Of a DNA stretch of 11,313 nucleotides, positions 1-6,323 are shown piece by piece. The notes under the pieces are model-generated. The model saw nothing but the letters and a program-made list of their open reading frames with translations. It made no database searches and had not been told where the DNA came from. Where the stretch lies: assembly GCA_015522055.1 (NCBI GenBank), contig WAMZ01000143.1, forward strand, positions 1 through 11,313, given 5' to 3'. Source of the stretch: Candidatus Geothermarchaeota archaeon (GTDB lineage: Archaea; Thermoproteota; Nitrososphaeria; Geothermarchaeales; JDFR-13). The translations under genes were made by a program, and so were the position numbers. Position 1 is the first letter of the stretch. Every line of letters starts with the position of its first letter.

Positions 1-596
1 GCTCTAGCCCTCCTAAAATCTTTATGGACACTATCCAGTAGACGCTGGTCATTAGTATATGCATGTATGGTAGTCATCTGGCCCGAGACGATGCCAAACT
101 TATCCTCCAAAACCTTGATAAGCGGCGCCAATGCATTTGTTGTACATGAACCCATTGAGATAACCCTATGGTTACGGGCATCGAACTTATCCTCATTGAG
201 GTATGGAAGTATCATTATATCGGGGTCGGGCATGGGAGCGGAAACAAAAACATACTCAACCCCATTACCCAAATGTAGAGAAGCGGATTGACGCTCCCTA
301 AATATTCCCGATGCCTCTACAACCACATCGACATCAAGCTCGTGCCACGGAATCTCCGCAGGGTTTCTATGGCTAAAAACTTTAATCCTAGACCCATCAA
401 CAACGATATGGTCCTCATCCACCGACACACTATGATTAAGCCTACCATGTATACTGTCATACTTCAATAGATGGGCAAGTAGCGATACACTCGTAATATC
501 GTTTATCGCCACGACATCAAGGCCATCGATCTCCAAGGAGCTCCTGAAGAACATCCTACCAATCCTACCAAAACCATTTATACCTACCCGAACCAA
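1..596 (-). CDS. gap: Class I (bacterial-type) glyceraldehyde-3-phosphate dehydrogenase, partial (C-terminus beyond window)
   Basis: This gene encodes the first 198 residues of phosphorylating GAPDH, the cytosolic enzyme interconverting glyceraldehyde-3-phosphate and 1,3-bisphosphoglycerate with NAD(P). Seen: the Rossmann motif NGFGRIGR (residues 7-14), AIND with Asp33 where NAD-binding GAPDHs keep an aspartate, KYDSIHGR (45-52), EASGIF (94-99), the catalytic SCTTN with Cys151, TTIHAYTNDQ with the catalytic His178, and HKDFRRAR at the window edge. These are class I signatures; the usual archaeal (class II) enzyme has a different nucleotide motif and SCNTT. The start is a TTG at 594-596, chosen because GGGAGGTG (603-610) lies 6 nt upstream and the glycine-rich motif follows at once. 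The SCTTN is followed by Ala rather than the common Cys. No frameshift is visible. The remaining catalytic domain lies left of the window, so intactness cannot be judged. Confidence 0.93.
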   Translation of the reverse strand, partial: MVRVGINGFGRIGRMFFRSSLEIDGLDVVAINDITSVSLLAHLLKYDSIHGRLNHSVSVDEDHIVVDGSRIKVFSHRNPAEIPWHELDVDVVVEASGIFRERQSASLHLGNGVEYVFVSAPMPDPDIMILPYLNEDKFDARNHRVISMGSCTTNALAPLIKVLEDKFGIVSGQMTTIHAYTNDQRLLDSVHKDFRRAR

Positions 597-602
597 GTGA
601 GA

Positions 603-610
603 CACCTCCC
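603..610 (-). promoter_or_regulatory. Shine-Dalgarno site for gap
   Basis: On the minus strand this reads GGGAGGTG, an almost full match to the archaeal 16S anti-SD, 6 nt before the TTG codon at 594-596. It decides the non-ATG start of the GAPDH gene. Confidence 0.8.
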
Positions 611-663
611 TAAAAAAAGGGCTATGGATAAGCTGGCAACAATTAAAATTATCAATACATTAA

Positions 664-673
664 CTATATAAGG
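664..673 (-). promoter_or_regulatory. Candidate TATA box for gap
   Basis: The minus strand reads CCTTATATAG, close to the archaeal TATA consensus. A start site about 25 nt downstream would give a leader of roughly 45 nt carrying the GGGAGGTG site. The 193-bp intergenic region 597-789 is AT-rich with several TATA-like words, so the choice is tentative. Confidence 0.35.
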
Positions 674-702
674 GGCTTTTCTTATAATATCATTCAAGGG
701 TG

Positions 703-712
703 GCTATAAATA
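703..712 (+). promoter_or_regulatory. Candidate TATA box for pyrE-like gene
   Basis: GCTATAAATA is a good archaeal TATA-like element on the plus strand, about 80 nt before the TTG start at 790. A second candidate, CTTATATC near 735-742, would give a shorter leader. Either would place the GGAGATGAT site at 776-784 inside the transcript. Confidence 0.3.
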
Positions 713-789
713 CCAATATACATCAGCCTCATATCTTATATCACTCGATTAAGACCATCCCTAAATTTGAGCTATGGAGATGATATAAT

Positions 790-1404
790 TTGGAGATGAA
801 GGAGGAGTTGGCAAAAATAGTTGCCAGACTAGGGATCCTTTCATTCGGCGACTACATGTTGGCCAGCGGGCTACACACCCAATACTACCTAGACTTCTCA
901 CTCCTAGCTAACAACCCCAGATACCTAGATAGGATAGTAGGATTCCTGATAGACAAGATCGTCGAGAAAGACTTGGATAAGGATACTACAAAGATAGTAG
1001 GTATCTTCAATAAAGGACCATTACTAGTGATACCTTCCTCAATAAAGATGGGTAAGCCATTCGCCCTATTCGGGAAGTATGAAAATAAGGTTGTCATAGG
1101 ATCGGTTGACTCCAATGACAACGCATTAATAATAGATGACCTAGTCAGTAGTGGGAAGACTATAAGCAGGATAACAAGGACATTAAAGAATATGTATAAA
1201 TGTAAAGTGAATAAGGCTGTCGTGATCCTTGACCGTGAGGATGGTGGTGTTACAAGGCTAAAGAAGATGGGTATAACGGTATATCCACTGATCAAGATGA
1301 GTGAATTAATTGACCTTATGTATGGATTGGGAATGGTTGGGGAGGAGGAGAAGGATATTGTATATTCAGAGATTAAATTAAGAAAAACAGGGAGACGGCA
1401 ATAA
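790..1404 (+). CDS. pyrE: Orotate phosphoribosyltransferase-like protein (divergent PyrE)
   Basis: This 204-aa protein is of the size and layout of orotate phosphoribosyltransferase, which joins orotate and PRPP to make OMP in pyrimidine synthesis. Seen: SGLHTQYYLDFSLL near residues 26-39, matching the OPRT N-terminal region; the PRPP-binding loop ALIIDDLVSSGKT (112-124) with the Asp116-Asp117 pair; and VVILDREDGG (144-153), equivalent to the OPRT 'DRQEGG' segment. The start is TTG at 790, supported by the Shine-Dalgarno-like GGAGATGAT (776-784); an in-frame ATG at 796 is the alternative. Odd: the flexible catalytic loop, normally RKExKxHG, is here FGKYENKVVIG (94-104), keeping lysines but lacking the arginine and histidine. 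The first PRPP-contact region reads GIFNKGP rather than the usual glycine-rich GxxxGG. It may be a working but divergent PyrE or a paralogue with another substrate. Its 3' end overlaps the converging DUF92 gene by 32 bp. Confidence 0.8.
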   Translation: MEMKEELAKIVARLGILSFGDYMLASGLHTQYYLDFSLLANNPRYLDRIVGFLIDKIVEKDLDKDTTKIVGIFNKGPLLVIPSSIKMGKPFALFGKYENKVVIGSVDSNDNALIIDDLVSSGKTISRITRTLKNMYKCKVNKAVVILDREDGGVTRLKKMGITVYPLIKMSELIDLMYGLGMVGEEEKDIVYSEIKLRKTGRRQ

Positions 1405-2254
1405 CTCCCCCGAAGAAACTCGATATAAAGTTCACCATATGATTATCGATAAACCTGATACCACCCAAGTACCTAGCCTCCTCACCACAGTGAATAGACA
1501 CCTCGACCTCCTTCCCACAAACACCACATTTATACTTCGCCTGTAGAGTAGCACCAAGAATACTATCTATGAAACTCCCCAAGAAACCTGCCAAAACCAC
1601 TATGGCGAGGAGAGCCAACTCACTACTCTTCATATACACCAAGGGTGAGAAACCGATTAAGGTATACTCAATCAAAGGGTTAAAGCCGCTAATGAAATAG
1701 GCTAATATGGCAAATATAGCTGTAAATAATATGCTTGCCAATGTACCCAAGAGGGTAACTCCACCAGACTTACCCGGCTCAACCCTACTATCCGGCTTCA
1801 CAATCAACCTAGGCATATTCCTAGACAACATACCTATCTCGGTGGCAGAGGTATCAGCAACCATACTAGCAAGAGACCCCATAAAGAACATCTCCCAAGC
1901 AATCTTGACGTGGGGAGGCGAGTTGAAATATATCATTACAGATGAAACCATGGGCCAAAATCCATTAGCAACCACATTCGGCCACGCCCTAGTGCCAACC
2001 CTCTCACCAATAGGGTTATACTTTCTCTTAACATCCTTCCCAATACGCGATAAAAAGCTCCCAAGAACTAAAAATAGAAGTAAGAGTATGAAATTATCGA
2101 ACCCACCGAATACTAATATCGGCACCCCCACCAAGAGCCCTGCCATAAATCCATCCTTAGTCAATACATTGAGGTATAAAGCGGTTAACCCGATTAGGAG
2201 GACGATACCAAACCCATATATCAATGTAGCTAGGTATATAGGCTCCAAGATCAT
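1373..2254 (-). CDS. DUF92 (TMEM19-like) integral membrane protein
   Basis: This 293-aa polytopic membrane protein has about seven to eight hydrophobic segments and the hallmarks of DUF92: WPNVVANG (91-98), ADTSATEIG (133-141), GGVTLLGT (164-171), and GSFIDSILGATLQ (226-238). A cysteine/histidine cluster follows (Cys243, Cys246, His255, Cys256), which many prokaryotic members share and which looks like a small metal site. Known of the family: the plant member VTE6 is a phytyl-phosphate kinase, and archaeal members are uncharacterised. A role on a prenyl-phosphate, for example in archaeal lipid metabolism, is inference only. The ATG at 2252-2254 overlaps the stop of the upstream XRE gene as ATGA, with a GGTGGTGGGG ribosome site inside that gene's last codons, so the two are very likely translationally coupled in one operon. 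Its last 32 bp overlap the end of the converging pyrE-like gene. Confidence 0.85.
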   Translation of the reverse strand: MILEPIYLATLIYGFGIVLLIGLTALYLNVLTKDGFMAGLLVGVPILVFGGFDNFILLLLFLVLGSFLSRIGKDVKRKYNPIGERVGTRAWPNVVANGFWPMVSSVMIYFNSPPHVKIAWEMFFMGSLASMVADTSATEIGMLSRNMPRLIVKPDSRVEPGKSGGVTLLGTLASILFTAIFAILAYFISGFNPLIEYTLIGFSPLVYMKSSELALLAIVVLAGFLGSFIDSILGATLQAKYKCGVCGKEVEVSIHCGEEARYLGGIRFIDNHMVNFISSFFGGVIAVSLFFLI

Positions 2255-2991
2255 TCCCCACCACCCCCGATCATTTCATCGGCGAAGGCCAGCAGCCTCC
2301 TCTGGAGCTCATCAGCCGACTCGACGTTCGACAGTACATAGAGAATTCTCTCCTTCTCAGCCAACTTTATACTAAGTCTATCAACTGCCTTCGGCCTATG
2401 GATAACCACCATCCTAGGCTTCATCGGATATACCCTAATAGCCACCATCGGAGACCTGCCGCTAGATACATTGGTAAATATAACAGCCCTCTCTGTAGAC
2501 CTACCGAACAACTTGAAAAAACTATTACCACTCATCATCAATATAGCCTTCAAACTATCTATCAAGGTGAAGCCATAAAGCCTAGTCACCCCAACTAAAT
2601 CCTCGTTCGCCAATACGGTGCCCTCCACCACGTCAATCAATCTACTGGCATCGAAGGGCTCGAGGAAATCCCTAACCACTAAAACAGGCTCAGGCATAGC
2701 CTCCTCAATAGCCTCATTCAAAACAAGAGATATTACCCTACCACCACGCCTCAGATCAATCTCGACCAGCGAGTCGACAAACTTCTTCAAAAACCTTGTA
2801 CCAGGCGTTCTACGACGCTCACTCTCATACTCAGAGATAACCGAGGGAGATACACCCATCCACTTAGCCAGCTCCACCTGACTTACACCAAATACCCCCC
2901 TCCACTTCCTAAGGGCCTTATTGATGGAGGGAGATACAAGTATATCCCCAAATATATGTCTCTTAACCCTCTCAACAGAATATTCACTCAT
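2251..2991 (-). CDS. XRE-family HTH transcriptional regulator, archaeal type
   Basis: This 246-aa protein has a Cro/cI-type helix-turn-helix at about residues 24-72 (ALRKWRGVFGVSQVELAKWM followed by GVSPSVISEYESERR), typical of archaeal XRE-family DNA-binding proteins. The remaining ~170 residues form a mixed alpha/beta domain with LVVRDFLEP, GNSFFKLFGRST and VAIRVYPMKPRMVVIHRP, probably a ligand-binding or dimerisation domain; I do not recognise a named effector family. It heads the operon with the DUF92 gene (4-bp ATGA overlap), so it may regulate that membrane protein or sense something related to it; this is inference. Start: ATG at 2989-2991. No clear Shine-Dalgarno precedes it, so translation may be leaderless. 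Its terminal GGGGE stretch is largely dictated by the embedded ribosome site of the next gene. Confidence 0.85.
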   Translation of the reverse strand: MSEYSVERVKRHIFGDILVSPSINKALRKWRGVFGVSQVELAKWMGVSPSVISEYESERRRTPGTRFLKKFVDSLVEIDLRRGGRVISLVLNEAIEEAMPEPVLVVRDFLEPFDASRLIDVVEGTVLANEDLVGVTRLYGFTLIDSLKAILMMSGNSFFKLFGRSTERAVIFTNVSSGRSPMVAIRVYPMKPRMVVIHRPKAVDRLSIKLAEKERILYVLSNVESADELQRRLLAFADEMIGGGGE

Positions 2992-3070
2992 TAATAATCA
3001 CTATATTAACCCTAAACCACTAAAATCATTATAATGCATACCCCATCGTAAATATATTTTTGATGATACC

Positions 3071-4069
3071 ATGCATCTAATAGACTTCACAATCGACAGC
3101 AGATACACAAACAAATGGAGACATCCAGATAGGGAGGCTACAGGTGAGGAAATAACCACGGCAATAAAGAGAGGCTTGGCCAAACTACTAAACATAAGTC
3201 CCGGGAACATATATTTAGTAGGGAATATAAAGCCATGGTACTTCCTAACATACCTATTCTCCAAACCCAGCGATAGATATATCTCAGTCATACTCGAGAA
3301 CGAGAACCTAGAATTAATATCTTTCAGTAGAGTTATAAGGAGACTTGGCTATACGACCCAGTACATTAATATTCCAACTAGGCTAGATGAAACGGTCTTC
3401 AAAAAACTTCCTATAGATAGGGTCCACAGTATAACCACAACATTAATACAACCGATCACTGGGAGAAGGGTTCAGATAGAAAATATATCGAAATACCTAA
3501 GTTCAAACGGGATATCTCTATATATAGACGGCTCTTATGCCACAGGAGCCTGGAACATCGACATACCAAAGTATGGAATAGACATATACCTATCCGAGGG
3601 GTGTTACTGGCTTGGAGGCACTAGAGACACAGGCTTCATATACATTAGAGACGGGTTACTAGACCTACCGAACGTGGAGACACCACTAGTAGGAGATAGT
3701 TTTATAGAAACCATCTCACTCCAGCAACCAATAAATAAATATGCATCATTGAAAAAGGAGATTGAAGAGATTCTTAAAATAGGCCTTGAAAAGGTAAAAG
3801 ACCATATACTTAATTTAACCGGTGTACTGATCGATGGACTCAATAGAATCGGCTACGAAGTATATACACCACTGGAGAGGGAATATAGAGGAGGTATAGT
3901 AACGATAGAAGCCGGGGAAAAAGCCAAGGAGATTAGTAGATGGCTAAGAGATAGGCACTCAATATATCTAGATAAGATAGGAAGTAAACTAAGGATATCC
4001 CTTAAGAGATGGCATACAGAGGCCGACGTCAATAGATTCCTAGAGACAATGAAGAAATTAAGTTTTTAG
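3071..4069 (+). CDS. Class V aminotransferase-like fold-type I protein lacking the PLP lysine
   Basis: This 332-aa protein resembles the class V aminotransferase / cysteine-desulfurase superfamily. Seen: TTTLIQPITGR (122-132), matching the 'vs..tG' segment; LYIDGSYATGA (150-160), containing Asp153 in place of the aspartate that contacts the PLP pyridine nitrogen; and YGIDIYLSEGCYWLGGTRDTGFIYIR (168-193), matching 'gvDfyv.sgHKWLlGp.GtGflyvr'. In that last segment the family's HKW is CYW: the Schiff-base lysine is Tyr179 (codon TAC at 3605-3607). The protein is also slightly short at its N-terminus for the family. It therefore probably cannot work as an ordinary PLP transaminase or desulfurase; it could be a pseudoenzyme, a binding or regulatory protein, or a PLP/PMP enzyme using another base. 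It stands alone between divergent XRE and convergent eS26 genes, overlapping the latter's end by 4 bp. The ATG at 3071 is the only sensible start; its ribosome site is weak. Confidence 0.78.
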   Translation: MHLIDFTIDSRYTNKWRHPDREATGEEITTAIKRGLAKLLNISPGNIYLVGNIKPWYFLTYLFSKPSDRYISVILENENLELISFSRVIRRLGYTTQYINIPTRLDETVFKKLPIDRVHSITTTLIQPITGRRVQIENISKYLSSNGISLYIDGSYATGAWNIDIPKYGIDIYLSEGCYWLGGTRDTGFIYIRDGLLDLPNVETPLVGDSFIETISLQQPINKYASLKKEIEEILKIGLEKVKDHILNLTGVLIDGLNRIGYEVYTPLEREYRGGIVTIEAGEKAKEISRWLRDRHSIYLDKIGSKLRISLKRWHTEADVNRFLETMKKLSF

Positions 4070-4353
4070 GTCTGCTCCCTAGCCATCCTCTCGGCATACC
4101 CACCTATCCTGACTATGCCATAATGGACGGCGCATGAGACACAGTACTCCTTCACAACCTTCTCCCTAAATATGATGGCACCCTGCTTCCTCAACTCCTT
4201 CTCAAGCTGCCTATCAACTAGTGAGACCCAACGCTCAGCCCTAATAGCCTTATCCTTAGGAATCCTCGCACCACAATTTGAACAATATGTATATCCCTCT
4301 CTACCTTTGCCCTTACGCTTAGCCCTACCACGATTCTTCCTCTTCTTAGGCAT
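4066..4353 (-). CDS. rps26e: 30S ribosomal protein eS26
   Basis: This 95-aa basic protein of the small ribosomal subunit is shared by eukaryotes and mainly Thermoproteota-type archaea. Seen: the lysine/arginine-rich start MPKKRKNRGRAKRKGKGR, then a zinc-ribbon made of YCSNC (Cys24, Cys27) and YCVSC (Cys71, Cys74), with the eS26-typical IPKDKAIR between them. I chose the ATG at 4351-4353 rather than the in-frame GTG at 4360-4362, because GGGTG (4360-4364) lies 6 nt upstream as a ribosome site and the protein then begins like its relatives. A TATA-like box is present at 4400-4408. The gene converges on the aminotransferase-like gene with a 4-bp overlap and diverges from the aIF2B-like gene. Confidence 0.93.
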   Translation of the reverse strand: MPKKRKNRGRAKRKGKGREGYTYCSNCGARIPKDKAIRAERWVSLVDRQLEKELRKQGAIIFREKVVKEYCVSCAVHYGIVRIGGYAERMAREQT

Positions 4354-4399
4354 GGCAAACACCCTTGCTAACCAATATTAAACAAACAATCTATATTAA

Positions 4400-4408
4400 C
4401 TTTTATAA
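4400..4408 (-). promoter_or_regulatory. Candidate TATA box for rps26e
   Basis: The minus strand reads TTATAAAAG. A transcript starting about 25 nt downstream (near 4376) would carry a ~23-nt leader with the GGGTG ribosome site. The 54-bp gap to the divergent gene at 4408 must also hold that gene's promoter; CTATATTAAC at 4391-4400 is a possible element. Confidence 0.45.
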
Positions 4409-5181
4409 TGATTCCAGAGGAGATAAATAGAATTATCCAAAGCACCACCTTAGGTTCTAAAGAGATAGCAATAGCCATACTTGAGAAGGGTCTAGAGCTC
4501 AATAGAGAAACACTTATAAATATTTTTAAAAGAGCTGTCGAGAGGCATCCAAGCATGAACATCCTCAGAAGCATAGCCGATGAACTTGAGAGAACAAGTA
4601 TAACACCAAAAGAATTGTTAGATAAACTTAGGAGGCTCGACCTAGATATTGCCAGAAATATGGCAAAAATATTGGATAAAGATTCATCAATCGTCTCATA
4701 CAGCAGGAGCAGTACATTGATAAATGTATTCAGATACCTACATAAATGGGGATATCTAAAGGAGATCATTTTATCAGAGGCTAGGCCAAATTATGAAGGA
4801 GTAAGCTACGCCGAAGCATTAGCAGATGAAGGTATAGAGGTAACACTAGTTATCGACATATATCTGCCGACACTCATAGAGATGGCTGATTACGTAATAG
4901 TTGGCTGCGACACCATACTCCCAGACAACACGGTAATAAATAAGGTAGGGACCAAGACACTAGCTATAGCAGCTAAGTATTATGGCAAAGACTTCATAGT
5001 GGCCTGCGACCAATACAAATTCAGTGACAAGCCTACCATAGATATAGAAGAAGGCCCCTCCAAAGAAATCTATAGCCGCAAACATAGAAAAATCTCCGTT
5101 AAAAACCCATATTTCGAGCCCATCCCCCCAAAACTAGTATCATATATAGTGACAAACATAGGCATAATCAGACCGATTTAA
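4408..5181 (+). CDS. aIF2B-alpha-like protein (eIF2B / ribose-1,5-bisphosphate isomerase / MtnA superfamily)
   Basis: This 257-aa protein has an all-helical N-terminal part (about 1-90) and a Rossmann-like C-terminal domain of the eIF2B superfamily. Seen: SYSRSSTLINVF (97-108), SEARPNYEG (123-131, family ESRP..EG), IEVTLVIDIYL (143-153), VIVGCDTILPDNTVINKVGT (163-182, family GADai..nG.v.NKiGT) and KDFIVACDQYKF (194-205). Ribose-1,5-bisphosphate isomerase and MtnA carry a catalytic cysteine in the segment corresponding to SYSRSS; here that position is a serine, so the protein looks more like the eIF2B-alpha/aIF2B regulatory type than an isomerase. The superfamily aspartate (Asp168) is retained. 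It is shorter than typical isomerases (about 310-330 aa). Archaeal aIF2B function in translation is not firmly settled. Its stop directly abuts the stop of the converging DUF4430 gene. Start ATG at 4408, possibly leaderless. Confidence 0.85.
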   Translation: MIPEEINRIIQSTTLGSKEIAIAILEKGLELNRETLINIFKRAVERHPSMNILRSIADELERTSITPKELLDKLRRLDLDIARNMAKILDKDSSIVSYSRSSTLINVFRYLHKWGYLKEIILSEARPNYEGVSYAEALADEGIEVTLVIDIYLPTLIEMADYVIVGCDTILPDNTVINKVGTKTLAIAAKYYGKDFIVACDQYKFSDKPTIDIEEGPSKEIYSRKHRKISVKNPYFEPIPPKLVSYIVTNIGIIRPI

Positions 5182-5760
5182 CTAACCCCAGGAAACATAC
5201 GTATAATTCCATATAATAATATCACCATCATATACCTTAGTCTGGTAAGACCCCTTATCGGACAACCTAAAGTTAACATAGAACACCCAGTAATACCCAC
5301 TCGTAGCATTAACTGCCCTGTTATAGACACCATTGATCCCATTAATGAAATAGTCGTCCAAATATGGATAATATGTATAGTTCAACTCGGCGACAGCCAA
5401 TGTTAGGTTAAACACAGTATTATTAAGACCCTCTATAAAATACACCTTCTCCCTAACAATAGTCCCATTACCATAGTCAATAACAACTATGGCGACCGAC
5501 CTCTCCAAATAAGCCCTCATCCGGGCCAGAAGCGATATGTATGACTCGTTGTACTGCTCAACCTGCTCCCCCAACTTAGCCAGCTTCTCACTCAACCCTG
5601 CAAGCGTCTCCTCAACATCCTCCAACTTACTCGCCAAAGCCTCCCTACTCCTAAGTACATCGATAAATTGATTATAATAGTATGCAGCGAAGATACTGGA
5701 TACAACGGCCCAACCTAGAAAGACTACCAACAATACCTTATATATATTCAGGCTAGCCAT
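5182..5760 (-). CDS. Membrane-anchored DUF4430-domain protein (candidate extracellular ligand-binding partner of ECF transporter)
   Basis: This 192-aa protein has an N-terminal hydrophobic anchor (about residues 7-28, VLLVVFLGWAVVSSIFAAYY), a heptad-rich coiled-coil stretch (about 37-70), and a beta-rich C-terminal domain (about 88-191). That domain resembles DUF4430, the transcobalamin-C-like fold: the VYFIEGLNNTVFNLTLAV motif, GINGVYNRAV, WVFYVNF (158-164), and VYDGDIIIWNYTYV near the end. The domain is predicted outside the cell and carries seven N-x-S/T sequons. DUF4430 proteins often sit beside ECF-type S components, and related domains bind cobalamin; cobalamin binding here is inference. 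The ATG at 5758-5760 overlaps the end of the S-component gene by 8 bp, so the two form an operon. Its stop abuts the converging aIF2B-like gene with no spacer. Confidence 0.8.
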   Translation of the reverse strand: MASLNIYKVLLVVFLGWAVVSSIFAAYYYNQFIDVLRSREALASKLEDVEETLAGLSEKLAKLGEQVEQYNESYISLLARMRAYLERSVAIVVIDYGNGTIVREKVYFIEGLNNTVFNLTLAVAELNYTYYPYLDDYFINGINGVYNRAVNATSGYYWVFYVNFRLSDKGSYQTKVYDGDIIIWNYTYVSWG

Positions 5761-6292
5761 CCACCAACACCCTTATATAACCATTCCTAACAACTAGGGG
5801 AACCATATAAGTAACTATTAGGGATGTGGTAAACTCATGGACAGGCCCCATTGGATAAGGTATGAACCCTATAAATACAGGGCTGAACAAATTGATGAGG
5901 GCAACATAAACCGGTGCACCTAGCATAAGGGATACAGTTAATATGCTGGTCAATACGTCATACATGAGGGTTGCCAGATACGAGAATATAAATACCAAAG
6001 TCTTATCACCAGCCCTAGAAATCAATAATCCCGATACGATCCCGACGAGGCCCATCGATATTGAGGTAGCCATAGTCCAAGGCCCAAATCCAATGTATAT
6101 ATCGCTAATCACCATCGATAAGAATCCTACCATAAACCCGGTGAAGGGGCCGAATAATAAGCCCGATAATATTGTCAGAGGAGTAGTGAGGGAGACATTT
6201 GGGATAAACGTCATGAATATCCTTGTAGCGACGGATAACGAAGTCAATATAGATACTACAGATATCTTCAGCGTATACCTGCGGGGGGACAT
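5753..6292 (-). CDS. ECF transporter S component (vitamin uptake, substrate uncertain)
   Basis: This 179-aa protein has about five to six hydrophobic helices in the layout of energy-coupling-factor substrate-binding (S) components: LTILSGLLFGPFTGFMVGF (39-57), DIYIGFGPWTM (64-74) and PYPMGPVHEFTTS (145-157). S components bind a vitamin or related compound in the membrane and borrow a shared ATPase/EcfT module, which is not in this window. The DUF4430 partner encoded next to it (8-bp overlap) suggests cobalamin or a related ligand, but the substrate cannot be read from the sequence. I chose the ATG at 6290-6292 over an upstream in-frame ATG at 6340, because a consensus TATA box (6319-6326) would lie inside a gene starting at 6340 and is correctly placed for a nearly leaderless transcript from 6292. 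A perfect inverted repeat covers the promoter. Confidence 0.82.
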   Translation of the reverse strand: MSPRRYTLKISVVSILTSLSVATRIFMTFIPNVSLTTPLTILSGLLFGPFTGFMVGFLSMVISDIYIGFGPWTMATSISMGLVGIVSGLLISRAGDKTLVFIFSYLATLMYDVLTSILTVSLMLGAPVYVALINLFSPVFIGFIPYPMGPVHEFTTSLIVTYMVPLVVRNGYIRVLVDG

Positions 6293-6296
6293 ATTA

Positions 6297-6323
6297 ATAT
6301 ATAGGATGAAATATCCTATATAT
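6297..6323. promoter_or_regulatory. 27-bp inverted repeat, candidate operator of the S-component operon
   Basis: ATATATAGGAT (6297-6307) and ATCCTATATAT (6313-6323) are perfect 11-bp complementary arms separated by GAAAT. The dyad runs from just upstream of the ATG at 6292 into the TATA box, the place where an archaeal repressor would block TBP/RNA polymerase. The regulator is unknown. The outer part of the symmetry is simple TA repeat, so the informative core is AGGAT-N5-ATCCT. Confidence 0.5.

Noticed and set aside
885..1295. Minus-strand open frame within the pyrE-like gene
   Set aside because: It is a shadow of a gene with clear PRPP motifs on the other strand and has no family features of its own.
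1707..2375. Long plus-strand open frame antisense to the DUF92 and XRE genes
   Set aside because: It is proline/serine/threonine-rich with no recognisable domain and lies opposite two well-supported genes.
3605..3607. Loss of the PLP lysine as a sequencing error or pseudogene
   Set aside because: The frame is open for 332 codons, both flanks of the motif are well kept, and Lys to Tyr needs at least two base changes.
4354..4362. GTG start giving eS26 three extra residues
   Set aside because: The GTG is part of the GGGTG ribosome site for the ATG at 4353, and MPKKRKNRGR is the expected N-terminus.
4408..5181. Ribose-1,5-bisphosphate isomerase or MtnA
   Set aside because: The catalytic cysteine is absent (SYSRSS) and the protein is shorter than those enzymes.
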